A stretch of DNA of 64,000 bases from Psychrobacter sp. MF31 (GCF_012847335.1 NZ_JABBDX010000008.1:20182-84181); one strand, 5' to 3'; counted from the stretch's first letter, positions 37,652 to 47,586 are shown. Translations and numbers: made by a program. Notes: a model not told the origin generated them from the letters alone.

Positions 37652-39424
37652 ATGCCCCAATCCAGAATCAATTTAAACCCCAAGCATAAACAAAACTTTC
37701 CATACATCATCGGGCTTTTGCTGCGCTATGGCGTGTTTGCCGCCGCCATCGTGCTGTTTTTATTGGGCGTGATTTTGGTCAATTGGTGGCTGTTTGTTAT
37801 TGGCGGCATTGGGGTTGGTCTTGGGATTTATGATTTAATTCAGCGCAAACACGCCATTTTATACAACTATCCGGTAGCAGGTCATATTCGCTATATTTTG
37901 GAAGACTTTCGTCCTGAAATTCGCCAATACTTGCTTGAAAATGACAAAGAACAAGTGCCGTTTTCGCGTCAGCAGCGCGCCCTTGTTTATCAGCGCGCCA
38001 AAAATGTCAGCGACACCAACGCTTTTGGAACGCTCGATAACTTATATGAGCACGGCAAAGAATGGTTTTTACAATCAGCCATCAATCAGCCGATTAAAGA
38101 CAGCGATTTTCGAATTACGGTTGGCGGCGAGCATTGTACTCAGCCTTATGACATGTCGGTGTTTAATATCTCAGCAATGAGCTTTGGTAGCCTATCGGCA
38201 AACGCCATTATGGCGCTCAACCAAGGCGCGAAAATGGGCAATTTTACCCATGATACTGGTGAAGGCGCTATCAGCCCCTATCATCGCAAGTTCGGTGGTG
38301 ATTTAATTTGGGAGCTTGGCACCGGTTATTTTGGTTGCCGTGATGACAATGGTCATTTCAATCCCGAAAGCTTTGCCCAACAGGCGGTTGATCCGCAAGT
38401 TAAAATGATCGAAATCAAACTGTCACAAGGCGCAAAACCCGGTAAAGGCGGTGTTCTGCCAAGCGAAAAAATCACCGAAGAAATCGCGGCCACGCGCCAC
38501 GTTCCGATGGGTCAAGATTGTATTTCGCCCTCCTCGCATTCGGCATTTAACAATCCTTATGAAATGGTTGAGTTTTGGCAGCAGCTTCGCGAATTATCCG
38601 GCGGCAAACCGGTGGGATTCAAGCTTTGCATCGGTCAGCCTTGGCAATTTATGGCAATTGTCAAAGCCATGATTGAAATGGACAATTATCCTGATTTTAT
38701 TGTCGTTGATGGCGCTGAAGGTGGCACGGGCGCCGCTCCGGTTGAGTTTATGGACAGCGTTGGCATGCCGCTTATTGATGGCTTTTTACTCATTCATAAC
38801 ACTTTGGTTGGCGCCGGAATCCGCGATAAAATCAAGCTTGGCGTGAGTGGTAAAATCGTTTCAGGATTTGATATTGCGCGGATGCTGGCGCTTGGCGCGG
38901 ATTGGTGCAACTCCGCTCGCGGCTTTATGTTTGCCGTTGGCTGTATTCAATCGCGATCGTGCCATACCAATACTTGTCCAACGGGCGTTGCCACCCAAGA
39001 CCCGTTCCGCCAAAAAGCCCTTGATGTGCCAAGTAAAGCGGAGCGCGTGGCAAGCTTTCATAAAAACACTTTAAAGTCGCTTGCCAGCATCGTTGGCGCG
39101 GTGGGGCTCATCCACCCAAGCCAATTACAGCCCTACCATATCGCAAGGCGGCTTGAGGATGGTCAAATTAAGCTATTGTCAAAGTTTTATTATTTTACCG
39201 ATGAAGGCGCGCTTCTTGACCAAAGCGCCCGCTCGGATGTGTTTAACCAAATGTGGGTGATGGCAGACCCAAGCAGCTTTTTACCCGACCACGACGCACT
39301 CATTGCGTATAATAAGGACTCGCGGGACAAAGGTAAAAACACCAAAGCGCAACCGATCAAAACGGTCAGCGCCGCATCAAATGAGTCATCATCAAAGCCG
39401 CTGCAACTTGGCGCTCGCTTTTAA
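37652..39424 (+). CDS. FMN-binding glutamate-synthase-family protein, membrane anchored
   Basis: The 590-residue protein has one or two N-terminal transmembrane helices (about 22-62; VLFLLGVILVNWWLFVIGGI). A TIM-barrel domain follows, like the FMN domain of GltB: FNISAMSFGSLSANAIMALN, DTGEGAISPYH, IEIKLSQGAKPGKGG, FIVVDGAEGGTGAAP and SCHTNTCPTGVATQDP (the Cys cluster region). It is a stand-alone homologue that lacks the glutaminase domain, so it is not a full glutamate synthase. The reaction is unknown. No electron-transfer partner gene is nearby. Confidence 0.85.
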   Translation: MPQSRINLNPKHKQNFPYIIGLLLRYGVFAAAIVLFLLGVILVNWWLFVIGGIGVGLGIYDLIQRKHAILYNYPVAGHIRYILEDFRPEIRQYLLENDKEQVPFSRQQRALVYQRAKNVSDTNAFGTLDNLYEHGKEWFLQSAINQPIKDSDFRITVGGEHCTQPYDMSVFNISAMSFGSLSANAIMALNQGAKMGNFTHDTGEGAISPYHRKFGGDLIWELGTGYFGCRDDNGHFNPESFAQQAVDPQVKMIEIKLSQGAKPGKGGVLPSEKITEEIAATRHVPMGQDCISPSSHSAFNNPYEMVEFWQQLRELSGGKPVGFKLCIGQPWQFMAIVKAMIEMDNYPDFIVVDGAEGGTGAAPVEFMDSVGMPLIDGFLLIHNTLVGAGIRDKIKLGVSGKIVSGFDIARMLALGADWCNSARGFMFAVGCIQSRSCHTNTCPTGVATQDPFRQKALDVPSKAERVASFHKNTLKSLASIVGAVGLIHPSQLQPYHIARRLEDGQIKLLSKFYYFTDEGALLDQSARSDVFNQMWVMADPSSFLPDHDALIAYNKDSRDKGKNTKAQPIKTVSAASNESSSKPLQLGARF

Positions 39425-39559
39425 TGTGGTGACTTAAGCTTGCAGCAAAATTTTTAAAAAAACTATTTTTAAAATTAATTGAAAAGGTTATTTGATTATC
39501 ATTTACTAAAAATTTATTATTGATTTCATTATTGATGGATAGTTATAGACTGATATTTT

Positions 39560-40348
39560 ATGCCGCGAGCTTCTTTTTTTCCGATTATTGTTGTTACTGC
39601 CGCCGCTTTTCTTAGTGGCTGCAAACAAGACCTTGCCGAACTGGTTGATTTTGATGATGACACCGCCACTTGCGTGACCCATACTGAGCCATTTGCGCAC
39701 AGCATTTGCACCACATCCGGCGACAAATTGCAGCTGTTTTGGCAAAATGAGCAAGATAAACCGCTGCTCACCTTTGATAATGTGATTAAACGCTTAAACC
39801 AAGCCAAGCTTGAGTTTGCTATGAACGCCGGAATGTACGATGAAAACTTTGCGCCGATTGGCTATACGGTGATCCAAGGTCGCGAAATTCATAGCTTAAA
39901 TACCAAAGATGGCGGCGGTAATTTTCATTTGTTGCCAAACGGCGTGCTTTGGTGGGACAAATCCGGTCGCGTGGCGATTGAAGAGAGTAAAGCGCTTGGC
40001 GAAAAGCTCAAAAATCAGCAAATCAAGCCGTGGTTTGCGACCCAATCAGGTCCCATGCTCGTTATTAATAACCAAATTCACCCTAAATTTAACCCTGAGA
40101 GCACCTCAAAAAAACCACGAAATGGCGCGGGCGTCTGCAAGGATGGCACAATCAAGCTGGTCATTAGCGATGAGCCGGTAACGTTTTATGAATTTGCAAG
40201 CTTATTTAAAGACAATCTGGGCTGCCCAAATGCGCTATTTTTGGATGGCGGGGTGGCATCGGCGCTGTATTCGCCAGAGCTTGAGCGCCACGACCAGCAA
40301 GATATGGGCGTGATGATTGGGAGCGTGTCAAAAGATAGCAGAAACTAA
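39560..40348 (+). CDS. DUF2233 / phosphodiester-glycosidase (NAGPA) family lipoprotein
   Basis: The 262-residue protein has a lipoprotein signal peptide: VVTAAAFLSGC, with the lipobox LSGC and modified Cys at about 21. The body matches the NAGPA-like domain: FAMNAGMYDENFAPIGYTV, WFATQSGPMLVINNQIHP, RNGAGVCKDGTIKLVIS and GCPNALFLDGGVASALY. Related proteins hydrolyse GlcNAc-phosphodiesters. An envelope role is likely; the substrate is unknown. Confidence 0.83.
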   Translation: MPRASFFPIIVVTAAAFLSGCKQDLAELVDFDDDTATCVTHTEPFAHSICTTSGDKLQLFWQNEQDKPLLTFDNVIKRLNQAKLEFAMNAGMYDENFAPIGYTVIQGREIHSLNTKDGGGNFHLLPNGVLWWDKSGRVAIEESKALGEKLKNQQIKPWFATQSGPMLVINNQIHPKFNPESTSKKPRNGAGVCKDGTIKLVISDEPVTFYEFASLFKDNLGCPNALFLDGGVASALYSPELERHDQQDMGVMIGSVSKDSRN

Positions 40349-40444
40349 TTGCCAAAACTCGCCAAAGTGCGGCTTTAGTTTGCTACAATACGCTCAATTT
40401 TTAGCCTGATTCTTTTTTACTGAATTTATTATTGTGAGATGATT

Positions 40445-41536
40445 ATGGGATTTAATTGCGGCATCGTTGGGCTGCCAAACGTTGGCAAATCGACTTTATT
40501 TAACGCCTTGACCAAAGCTGGCATTGCGGCGGAAAACTTCCCCTTTTGTACCAAAGACCCAAACACCGGCATCGTTCCCGTTCCAGATACGCGCTTAAAG
40601 GCACTTGCCGACATTGTCAAGCCTGAGCGCGTATTGCCAACCGCAATGGAATTTGTGGACATTGCAGGGCTGGTTGCCGGAGCGTCACAAGGCGAAGGAA
40701 TGGGAAACCAGTTTTTAGCCAATATTCGCGAAACTGACGCGGTTGCTCACGTGGTTCGCTGCTTTGATGATGACAACGTTGTCCACGTTGATGGTCGCGT
40801 CAGCCCTATTGACGATATCGAAACGATTAACACCGAGCTTGCCTTAGCCGATTTAGAAGCGGTGAGCCGAGCCATTCATAACCTGACCAAAAAAGCCAAA
40901 GGCGGCGATAAAGACGCCCAAGCGATGCTTGCGGTATTTGAAAAAATCGAGCCATTACTTGCTGATGGTAAGCCTGCCCGCGTTGCCAATCTTGATGCCG
41001 ATGAGAAAAAGCTGATTCGTAGCTATGGCTTAATCACCTTAAAGCCGATTATGTATATCGCCAACGTGAGCGAGGACGGCTTTGAAAATAATCCGTATTT
41101 AGACGCCGTTCGCGAGTATGCCAAAGGCGACGACGCGATTGTCATCCCACTTTGCAACCAGTTGGAAGCGGAAATTGCCCAATTGGATGAGGCGGACAAA
41201 GCCGACTTTTTAGCCGAGCTTGGCATGGAGGAAGCCGGTCTTGACCAAGTGATTCGCGGGGGTTACGAGCTACTGGATATGCAGACCTATTTTACCGCAG
41301 GGGTCAAAGAAGTTCGCGCTTGGACGGTCAAAGTTGGCGCAACCGCACCTGAAGCTGCTGGCGTCATTCATACTGACTTTGAGCGCGGCTTTATTCGCGC
41401 TGAAGTGATCGCTTATGATGACTTTATTGAATATAACGGTGAAAAAGGCGCGGCTGCCGCTGGCAAATCACGACTAGAAGGCAAAACCTATATCGTTCAA
41501 GACGGCGATGTGATGCACTTTCGCTTTAACGTTTAA
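40445..41536 (+). CDS. ychF: Ribosome-binding GTPase/ATPase YchF (OLA1 type)
   Basis: The 363 residues equal the family length. The G1 motif [16 protein letters not shown]3 [15 protein letters not shown], the helical insert and the C-terminal TGS domain (ending [18 protein letters not shown]) are all present. This translation-associated P-loop NTPase prefers ATP. The ATG at 40445 gives [17 protein letters not shown] like E. coli, and GTGAGA sits at a suitable distance upstream. The upstream in-frame ATG at 40439 would add two residues. Confidence 0.97.
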   Translation: MGFNCGIVGLPNVGKSTLFNALTKAGIAAENFPFCTKDPNTGIVPVPDTRLKALADIVKPERVLPTAMEFVDIAGLVAGASQGEGMGNQFLANIRETDAVAHVVRCFDDDNVVHVDGRVSPIDDIETINTELALADLEAVSRAIHNLTKKAKGGDKDAQAMLAVFEKIEPLLADGKPARVANLDADEKKLIRSYGLITLKPIMYIANVSEDGFENNPYLDAVREYAKGDDAIVIPLCNQLEAEIAQLDEADKADFLAELGMEEAGLDQVIRGGYELLDMQTYFTAGVKEVRAWTVKVGATAPEAAGVIHTDFERGFIRAEVIAYDDFIEYNGEKGAAAAGKSRLEGKTYIVQDGDVMHFRFNV

Positions 41537-41596
41537 TTTTACAGCCGTTTTAAAGTCAAAGCCAAAAACGCTGATATCGTCTTGCAAACTTGTATT

Positions 41597-41624
41597 AAAA
41601 GCTGGCACTCTTGCCAGCTTTTTT
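41597..41624 (+). terminator. Intrinsic terminator after ychF
   Basis: The perfect 11-bp stem AAAAGCTGGCA/TGCCAGCTTTT has a 4-nt loop and continues into a T run. Its position inside the longer dgt ORF confirms that dgt starts downstream at 41666. Confidence 0.92.
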
Positions 41625-41665
41625 GCTTATACTGGGAGTTATTATTTATTACTTTGGATAAAATA

Positions 41666-43057
41666 ATGACAATAACTTCCAAAACGGTTCAAGACCAATG
41701 GGCAAATTTGCTCAGCGATCAGCGCTTAGGCTCTGCCAAAAAGGCGCCAAGCTTAAACCGAACCCGAAGCGCATTTCATCAAGATTACGATCGACTGGTG
41801 TTTTCGCACTCGTTTCATAAGCTTAATCAAAAAACCCAAGTCCACCCTTTAACCAATCAGTTGGGGATTCATACGCGCTTGACCCACTCGCTTGAGGTGT
41901 CCTGTATCGGGCGCTCGCTTGCGATGATGGCGGCTGAAAAGCTGCAACATCGCTTGCCTTCAGGATTGCCCATTGGAGTTACGCCAACGGATTTTGGCGT
42001 GGTGGTTCAGGCGGCTTGCTTGGCGCATGATATTGGCAACCCACCTTTTGGTCATGCCGGCGAGTTTGCCATTCGTGATTGGTTTGCCGATCCTAAACGC
42101 CAAGCGGTATTAAGCCAGCTTTCTAAAGCTGAACGGCTTGACTTATTGGCTTATGAAGGCAATGCTCAAGGGTTTCGCTTATTGACCAAAAATGAGCATC
42201 ATCCGGACGCAGGCGGCATGCGCTTAACTTGCGCAACATTGGGCGCGTTTATGAAATACCCATGGCTGGCTATTGACAGTAATCAAGGTTATGATAGCGC
42301 CGAAAAGCCGCCGCGACTGAACAAGTTTGGCAGTTTTCAAAGTGAGTCAGCGCAGCTTACCTTGCTAGCTGAAGCGCTCAATTTGCCTCGATCGCCCGAT
42401 CACGGCGGCTTTGCGCGTCATCCGCTTGCGTATTTGCTTGAGGCTGCCGACGATATTTGCTATGCCTTGATTGATTTAGAAGATGGCGTTCATTTAAATA
42501 TGCTTAGCGTCCCTGAGGTGACCAAAATTTTATTTGCAATTATTGGCGAGGCTCAAACGCCCATATCCAGTCAAGCCTCGATCCGTCAGCATTTAGCCAT
42601 GCTGCGGGCGCGAGCGATGATGCGTTTGGTTGAGAGCATCAGCGACGTTTTTGTTGAGCAAATTAATGCCATTTTAACGGGAACGCTGGTTGGAAGCTTG
42701 TTTGATTACTGCCAAGGCGATGTTAAAAATGGCATTTTGCAAGCCAAACACTTGGCGCAATCACAGATTTTTAATCACCCAAGCAAAGTTCGCTTAGAGC
42801 TGATGGCAAACCAATGCTTAACGGCGCTTTTGGATGCTTTTTTACCGTTGGCTTGGGAGCCTGCCATGCAAATGAGTTTTGAAAAACAGCGCTTGGGGTT
42901 ATTGTTAGCGCCACATTTTTCGGAACACCGCCGAGCGCTTGGTGATGACATTTATCAAAATATCTTAAATATTTTAGACTTTATCACCGGAATGAATGAC
43001 CACGAGGCGTATCGTTTGGCGCAAGAGCTTCAAGGTAATATCGCGCCTGTTTTGTAA
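41666..43057 (+). CDS. dgt: dGTPase (HD-domain deoxyguanosine triphosphate triphosphohydrolase)
   Basis: From the ATG at 41666 (GGATAA upstream) it has 463 residues. HD-domain metal motifs are visible: HTRLTHSLEVSCIGRSL, AACLAHDIGNPPFGHAGE and EAADDICYALIDLEDG. The N-terminus has the family phrase RTRSAFHQDYDRLVFSHSFH, close to RSPFQRDYDRIIFSSAFRRL in other dGTPases. It removes triphosphate from dGTP. A stretch of 9 bp separates it from the next gene, a FabR-like regulator. Confidence 0.93.
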   Translation: MTITSKTVQDQWANLLSDQRLGSAKKAPSLNRTRSAFHQDYDRLVFSHSFHKLNQKTQVHPLTNQLGIHTRLTHSLEVSCIGRSLAMMAAEKLQHRLPSGLPIGVTPTDFGVVVQAACLAHDIGNPPFGHAGEFAIRDWFADPKRQAVLSQLSKAERLDLLAYEGNAQGFRLLTKNEHHPDAGGMRLTCATLGAFMKYPWLAIDSNQGYDSAEKPPRLNKFGSFQSESAQLTLLAEALNLPRSPDHGGFARHPLAYLLEAADDICYALIDLEDGVHLNMLSVPEVTKILFAIIGEAQTPISSQASIRQHLAMLRARAMMRLVESISDVFVEQINAILTGTLVGSLFDYCQGDVKNGILQAKHLAQSQIFNHPSKVRLELMANQCLTALLDAFLPLAWEPAMQMSFEKQRLGLLLAPHFSEHRRALGDDIYQNILNILDFITGMNDHEAYRLAQELQGNIAPVL

Positions 43058-43067
43058 AGGAGTTGTT

Positions 43068-43751
43068 ATGATTGTCAGCCGCGAGCAAAAAAAGCTGCAA
43101 ACCCGCCATGCGTTTTTTAATGCGGTGTTAGATTTGTGCATGATGGGTCAGTCTTTTAGCTCCATCAGCCTGCGCCAAGTCACCCGTGAGGTGGGCGTCG
43201 TCCCCACTGCCTTTTATCGCCATTTTGATGATATGGAATCGCTTGGGCAGGCGCTGGTCGTTGAGGAGCTAGGCGGAACGCTTGAGATTTTACGAAATGG
43301 CTTGCACATCGGCAAAAAACGCAGCTTTGATCGGCAAATTGCCAAAAGTATTCAGCTGTTTTTAACAACGGTCAGCAGCGAGCCGCGCTATTGGCAGTTT
43401 TTGGTCAGTGAGCGCTTTGGCGGCTCAGATGCTGTTCGCCGAGCGATCAGTGATTTGGTAAAAATGCACGCTCAGATTTTGGGCGAGGATTTGGCGCTTC
43501 AACCCGCTTTTACGCATATCAATGATTATGATCGCAGGCTTTTAGCTGAAGCTGGGGTCAATATGTTTTTTTCTTGGATCATCGATTGGCTTGAACTTAC
43601 CTATTCAGAAAGTCACGATGATGAGGTCGATTTGGCAGATATTGACGCCAAAAAGCAGCTGATGCTGCATAACTGCACTCGGCAAGCGCAAATGTTGTTT
43701 TACGGCGCTTATAACTGGAAATCTAGCGAAGAAACCAAACTTGCTGATTGA
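43068..43751 (+). CDS. TetR-family regulator, FabR-like
   Basis: The 227-residue protein begins MIVSREQKKLQTRHAFFNAV with an AAGGAG ribosome-binding site immediately upstream. The HTH is SLRQVTREVGVVPTAFYRHF (about 37-56), the same pattern as FabR, which controls unsaturated fatty acid genes. The C-terminal domain contains ERFGGSDAVRRAI and NMFFSWIIDWLELTY, also FabR-like. It is probably transcribed with dgt. Target genes are not in the window. Confidence 0.83.
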   Translation: MIVSREQKKLQTRHAFFNAVLDLCMMGQSFSSISLRQVTREVGVVPTAFYRHFDDMESLGQALVVEELGGTLEILRNGLHIGKKRSFDRQIAKSIQLFLTTVSSEPRYWQFLVSERFGGSDAVRRAISDLVKMHAQILGEDLALQPAFTHINDYDRRLLAEAGVNMFFSWIIDWLELTYSESHDDEVDLADIDAKKQLMLHNCTRQAQMLFYGAYNWKSSEETKLAD

Positions 43752-43792
43752 TTTTCTCAGCGTTAAAGCATCGGATACTAAATCATTGGATG

Positions 43793-44866
43793 CTAAATTG
43801 TGGGATTAAACGCCCAAAACCGCTGTGATATCACTTTTACCGTTTTTTTAGCTGAATTATCAGTTTTGTTTTCAGCATTTGCGTTTTCATTGTTGTTTGC
43901 GATATCACGATTTTTACTAGCCTCATTATCGGGTAAATTGCTGATAAGTACAGTGGCAAAGCGTTGCCGAGAGGATTGCTCAGCATCTGCCGCTTCAATC
44001 ATGGCTAAAAATGCTTGGCTATTTACCGCAAGCATCGAAGTTAATTGTTGCTTTTGCTCACTTGCTACTTGGCTAAATGGCGGTATTTGCCAAACGCTAT
44101 CCAAATTTTCTAGCGGCTGGTTGTCGCGCTGCGCTATCAGCGGCTTTAATTGCGCCGTGGTTGCGCCATCGATCAGCGCGGCTAACAGCTCAGGGCTTGC
44201 CGTATTGACATTGATGGGCAAATAATAAGGCACGGCGGTGACAAAGGGCTTAAGCGTTGCCAGTTTGTCAGCGTCCATCGCCGGAATATCTTGCAAGTCA
44301 TCAATGCTTAAAAACGGCTGATTGGCAATGGTGACCGGATTTGCCGATTGATAAACCGCCGCTTCATCGCCGCCATCTTGATAAACTTCACTATCTGGGT
44401 CTTGCCAATCTAAAATGGCGATGGCAAGTTTTGGCTCTAAATTAAGGTTAACCAGCAGCCTTTGCATCACCTTTAGCGCCGCGGTATCCACTTTGCCATC
44501 GTGATATAAATTATTAAGATTAAATTTACTTGCTTCATCAGTAATTTGAAGGCTCACGCTATGATTGCCAATAGGAATCGGTGGCAGCGGCTGTGACCAA
44601 AGACTATCTTTGCCATCAGTGTCGCTAAGCGCATTGCTTGCTTGAATAACGGTAACTGCGAGCGTTTCGGCGGCATGAATATCATGAATGAGTTGGGATT
44701 GATTGGCAGTCACGCTGCTTTTGCGAATGGCGATCTTTTGGCTGGCAAGCATTGCTCCTGCCACCACCGTGATGCTAACCACAAGCAATAACACGGTCAA
44801 TAACGCCACGCCGCGCTCGCGTCTTATGCCAGTTATTTTGCCGTCCCCTATTTTGCGCGGTGTCAT
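43793..44866 (-). CDS. gspK: Type II secretion minor pseudopilin GspK
   Basis: The 357-residue protein of the GspK/XcpX family forms the tip of the T2SS pseudopilus. The prepilin peptidase site is RRERG followed by VALLTVLLLVVSITVVAGAM. The GspK insert domain holds NLYHDGKVDTAALK, AILDWQDPDSEVYQDGGDEA (calcium-binding region) and NVNTASPELLAAL. It overlaps gspJ by 4 bp (ATGA). The C-terminus is Asn-rich and divergent. Confidence 0.9.
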   Translation of the reverse strand: MTPRKIGDGKITGIRRERGVALLTVLLLVVSITVVAGAMLASQKIAIRKSSVTANQSQLIHDIHAAETLAVTVIQASNALSDTDGKDSLWSQPLPPIPIGNHSVSLQITDEASKFNLNNLYHDGKVDTAALKVMQRLLVNLNLEPKLAIAILDWQDPDSEVYQDGGDEAAVYQSANPVTIANQPFLSIDDLQDIPAMDADKLATLKPFVTAVPYYLPINVNTASPELLAALIDGATTAQLKPLIAQRDNQPLENLDSVWQIPPFSQVASEQKQQLTSMLAVNSQAFLAMIEAADAEQSSRQRFATVLISNLPDNEASKNRDIANNNENANAENKTDNSAKKTVKVISQRFWAFNPTI

Positions 44867-45687
44867 AATAAGCCATCCGGTCGATTGCTCGAATTATCAT
44901 TGGGTGTCGGCGAACTATTATTATCCGAGCTAGCCGCATTATCATTAGCAGTATTTTGGTTATTTGCATTGTTATTCGATGGCGGACTGGCTTTATTTTT
45001 GGCAGCTTGCAAAACAATTTGCGAATCACTCACGATTGCCCATTGCCAAGTGATCGGCTCGCCTTGATGCTTAAAGGTTAATTGAACCCCTTTGGGCAAT
45101 AATAATGGCGGATTTTGATTATCCTCACCACTTGCTGCTTCTTTATTATTGTTTGTCGTGTCTTCATTGGGAAAAGTGGCGCTTATTTTTGGTAAATAAG
45201 CTTGCCAGCGTCCCTCGCTGACATGAGTTAAAACCACGCTGTCTAAGCTTGGGCGTTGATTATCGGTATTGCGGTCACTGGAGATGGCAAGATATTTTTT
45301 ACGAATCAGGCGCTCATGATCAAACACATAATCGATACGCTCCAAAGCGGGGCTGAATTGAAACCTTGGGTCAGGATCAGCAAAGCGAACAAAGCTGAAC
45401 GACTGGCTATCAAGCTTGGCAAAAGGCTTTGGGTCAAGCGGCTGGTCTTGATTATTCTCTGCAGTTGGCTCAACAGGGATTTGGTATGGTACGATTTGGC
45501 TTAAATCCTGTTGAAGCTGCAAATAGGCAAATTGCAACTCAGCTAAACGCTCGGCATGGACTTGAGCGCGGTCGCGGGCGCGATTGACCCCATCAAAGAC
45601 TTGCCAGCCTGACACTGCAAGGGCGGCAAATATCGCCATCGCCACCATCAATTCAAGTAAGGTAAAGCCTTGCTCAAAAGTTCTCAC
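44863..45687 (-). CDS. gspJ: Type II secretion minor pseudopilin GspJ
   Basis: The 274-residue protein has a short leader and the type IV prepilin motif QGFTLLELMVAMAIFAALAV. The GspJ core phrase DLSQIVPYQIPV and the periplasmic beta-rich domain follow. The last ~45 residues are Asn/Ser-rich low complexity (NNNANNQNTANDNAASSDNN), probably disordered. It overlaps gspI by 4 bp and gspK by 4 bp, so translation is coupled. Confidence 0.9.
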   Translation of the reverse strand: MRTFEQGFTLLELMVAMAIFAALAVSGWQVFDGVNRARDRAQVHAERLAELQFAYLQLQQDLSQIVPYQIPVEPTAENNQDQPLDPKPFAKLDSQSFSFVRFADPDPRFQFSPALERIDYVFDHERLIRKKYLAISSDRNTDNQRPSLDSVVLTHVSEGRWQAYLPKISATFPNEDTTNNNKEAASGEDNQNPPLLLPKGVQLTFKHQGEPITWQWAIVSDSQIVLQAAKNKASPPSNNNANNQNTANDNAASSDNNSSPTPNDNSSNRPDGLL

Positions 45688-46112
45688 AGTTGACCTGCTT
45701 TGGCGGACGTTAACGTTGTCAAATCCAAACTACCGACCTCTTGATTTGGATTGCTTAATAAAACAGTCAACTCGGTAACGGCAGCTTTTGGTTGACCGTC
45801 ATTGATTGGCGCGACCTGAATTGTTGCTTGTTTTAGCGCAGGGGCGATGCTATCGCTTGGGGTGATTGACACTTGCCACGTTCTGCCTTGCTCATCAATG
45901 GTTTTTGACTGCGGCGCATCAAGCCAAACCTCGTTAATTTGCAATTCAGCGGCGGTATTTTGAGCGACAAATTGCGCCAAGGTTTTGGTTTTGAGCACTT
46001 CAACCGAGTTTAAATAAGCACTGCTGGCGCGACTTGCGGCAACGGCAACCACTGCCAAAATAGACAGCGCCACCATCACTTCAATTAATGTAAACCCACC
46101 TTCGCGGCGCAT
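45684..46112 (-). CDS. gspI: Type II secretion minor pseudopilin GspI
   Basis: The 142-residue protein has a very short leader and cleavage site MRREGGFTLIEVMVALSIL. Residues 34-60 show VEVLKTKTLAQFVAQNTAAE, typical of GspI, which nucleates the tip complex with GspJ and GspK. It lies 50 bp downstream of gspH. Confidence 0.9.
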   Translation of the reverse strand: MRREGGFTLIEVMVALSILAVVAVAASRASSAYLNSVEVLKTKTLAQFVAQNTAAELQINEVWLDAPQSKTIDEQGRTWQVSITPSDSIAPALKQATIQVAPINDGQPKAAVTELTVLLSNPNQEVGSLDLTTLTSAKAGQL

Positions 46113-46162
46113 ACGCTTAAGCCTTGCTGATTAAGATGCCAAAAATAGCGCCAAATTTGCGT

Positions 46163-46870
46163 TTACTGGTCTTGACCTTGTTTAATACTGCCATCAGGCA
46201 TAATGGTAATTACCTCACCGACCAGTCTTGATTGATGACGAACTTCAAGGGTCACAGGTGCCGCCTGACCTGTCCCAAACCAAAGCACTTGCGGAACATC
46301 CTGCGCTAAAAACCACGGCTGAAGCTTGCGATTGGCGGTATCTTGCGGCTCAAGTGAGGCAATCGTTAAAGTGACGCCAGTAGGCAATTTAGGAAGCTGA
46401 ACGTCAGGCTCGACCTGCCAGCTTGGGGTCACTTGATCCTCTTTCATCGCAGATAAGCCCTCAATATCGGTGCTTAATTCCATGGCGTCTTTATTTTTTG
46501 GACGACCCTTGGATTGCAATCCGGAATAAGGATTATTTAACGCAACAATAACGGGCGTTACTTGACCTTCTTGATCAGCTTTTAATGCCAGCCCCATCGG
46601 CTGCATGCGCTCAGCAGACAGCAGGCGAACGTAACCGAGCGTATCAACCAGATGCTCATAAAACGCGCTGTTTTTGCGGACTTCACTGCTGCCAACCGAC
46701 AAGCTCATCATTCCTGCAAAAATCGCCAAGATTACCACCACAACAACGATTTCAACAAGCGTAAACCCCGACTGTAGCCAGCGCTGATTGAGACTTGGGC
46801 TAATACGTGGTATTGCGGTGCTCCTCAGACTCGGTCTCGATTTGCTCGACCAACTCCTCTTTATCGGCAT
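46163..46870 (-). CDS. gspH: Type II secretion minor pseudopilin GspH
   Basis: The prepilin motif is LQSGFTLVEIVVVVVILAIF, followed by the GspH beta-sandwich (AERMQPMGLALKADQEGQVT). From the first ATG (46870) the leader is about 34 residues and basic, and the gene overlaps the upstream TetR gene by 71 bp. No closer ATG exists and no good ribosome-binding site precedes 46870, so a non-ATG start nearer the cleavage site is possible. gspH-I-J-K are present without the rest of the T2SS genes. Confidence 0.85.
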   Translation of the reverse strand: MPIKRSWSSKSRPSLRSTAIPRISPSLNQRWLQSGFTLVEIVVVVVILAIFAGMMSLSVGSSEVRKNSAFYEHLVDTLGYVRLLSAERMQPMGLALKADQEGQVTPVIVALNNPYSGLQSKGRPKNKDAMELSTDIEGLSAMKEDQVTPSWQVEPDVQLPKLPTGVTLTIASLEPQDTANRKLQPWFLAQDVPQVLWFGTGQAAPVTLEVRHQSRLVGEVITIMPDGSIKQGQDQ

Positions 46871-47486
46871 CTAAATTGTCATCATCACTGCAAATTGGAT
46901 AATGCTTTGGCAAATCAAGCATTTGTTGAACAAACGCGGTTCTGAGCGTGTCACGGCGACCCAAATAACGCTGATAAAAGCTTGAATTGAGCAATCCTGC
47001 CCCACCTTGACCCATCGCCCAAATCGAGGACAAATAATCGCGCGTGGTCATTCGGCTTTGCGACTCAATTAAATAGGCGCTAACAATATCAATCAAGCGG
47101 CGCATCCGCTGACGGCGAATGTCATAAAGCTCGCCAAATAAGCGGTTCAGCCCCGTCACAGATGCGGCAAGGCGCTCCTCAATTTGGTTCAATAGCATCG
47201 CTTTTTGCGGATTGAGCAGTTGTTGAAAAATCATCCGAGCAACCCCTGCCGCCGCACAGTCATCAATTTTATTAATCGCAAAAAGCTGCTCTTCATAGCG
47301 GATGATGATTCGCAAATACAGCTCATCTTTACTCGAAAAATGCTTATAAAGCGTGCCTTTTGCCAAATCAAGCTGATCGGCTAAGCTGTCAAGCGTGATG
47401 TCGCCGTCCCCTGACTCAAGCAATAACTGCTCAGCCATTGCCAAAATATTTTCTTCTCGAGTTTTAAATTGGTGTTGACGGCTCAT
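46800..47486 (-). CDS. TetR-family transcriptional regulator
   Basis: From the ATG at 47486 (AGGAGG ribosome-binding site at 47491-47496) it has 228 residues. The N-terminal HTH shows ITLDSLADQLDLAKGTLYKHF. The C-terminal ligand domain is helical, and the tail is acidic (SDDDNLDADKEELVEQIETE). It ends inside the 5' end of gspH, which suggests co-transcription or recent rearrangement. Targets are unknown. Confidence 0.88.
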   Translation of the reverse strand: MSRQHQFKTREENILAMAEQLLLESGDGDITLDSLADQLDLAKGTLYKHFSSKDELYLRIIIRYEEQLFAINKIDDCAAAGVARMIFQQLLNPQKAMLLNQIEERLAASVTGLNRLFGELYDIRRQRMRRLIDIVSAYLIESQSRMTTRDYLSSIWAMGQGGAGLLNSSFYQRYLGRRDTLRTAFVQQMLDLPKHYPICSDDDNLDADKEELVEQIETESEEHRNTTY

Positions 47487-47558
47487 CATCCCTCCTAAGC
47501 GGCGTTTCATTCAGCTATTTTTAACTATTTTTAGGAACTGAATGTTCAATTTTGCTAA

Positions 47559-47574
47559 ATGACTGACTGGTCAT
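47559..47574. promoter_or_regulatory. Possible TetR operator
   Basis: The inverted repeat ATGAC-TGACTG-GTCAT lies upstream of the TetR-family gene. TetR regulators usually bind such a site near their own start to autoregulate. Confidence 0.4.
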
Positions 47575-47586
47575 AGCATAACTATT

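Noticed and set aside
41582-41665. Longer dgt start at 41582
   Set aside because: A strong ychF terminator lies at 41597-41624, and the extra residues do not resemble a dGTPase.
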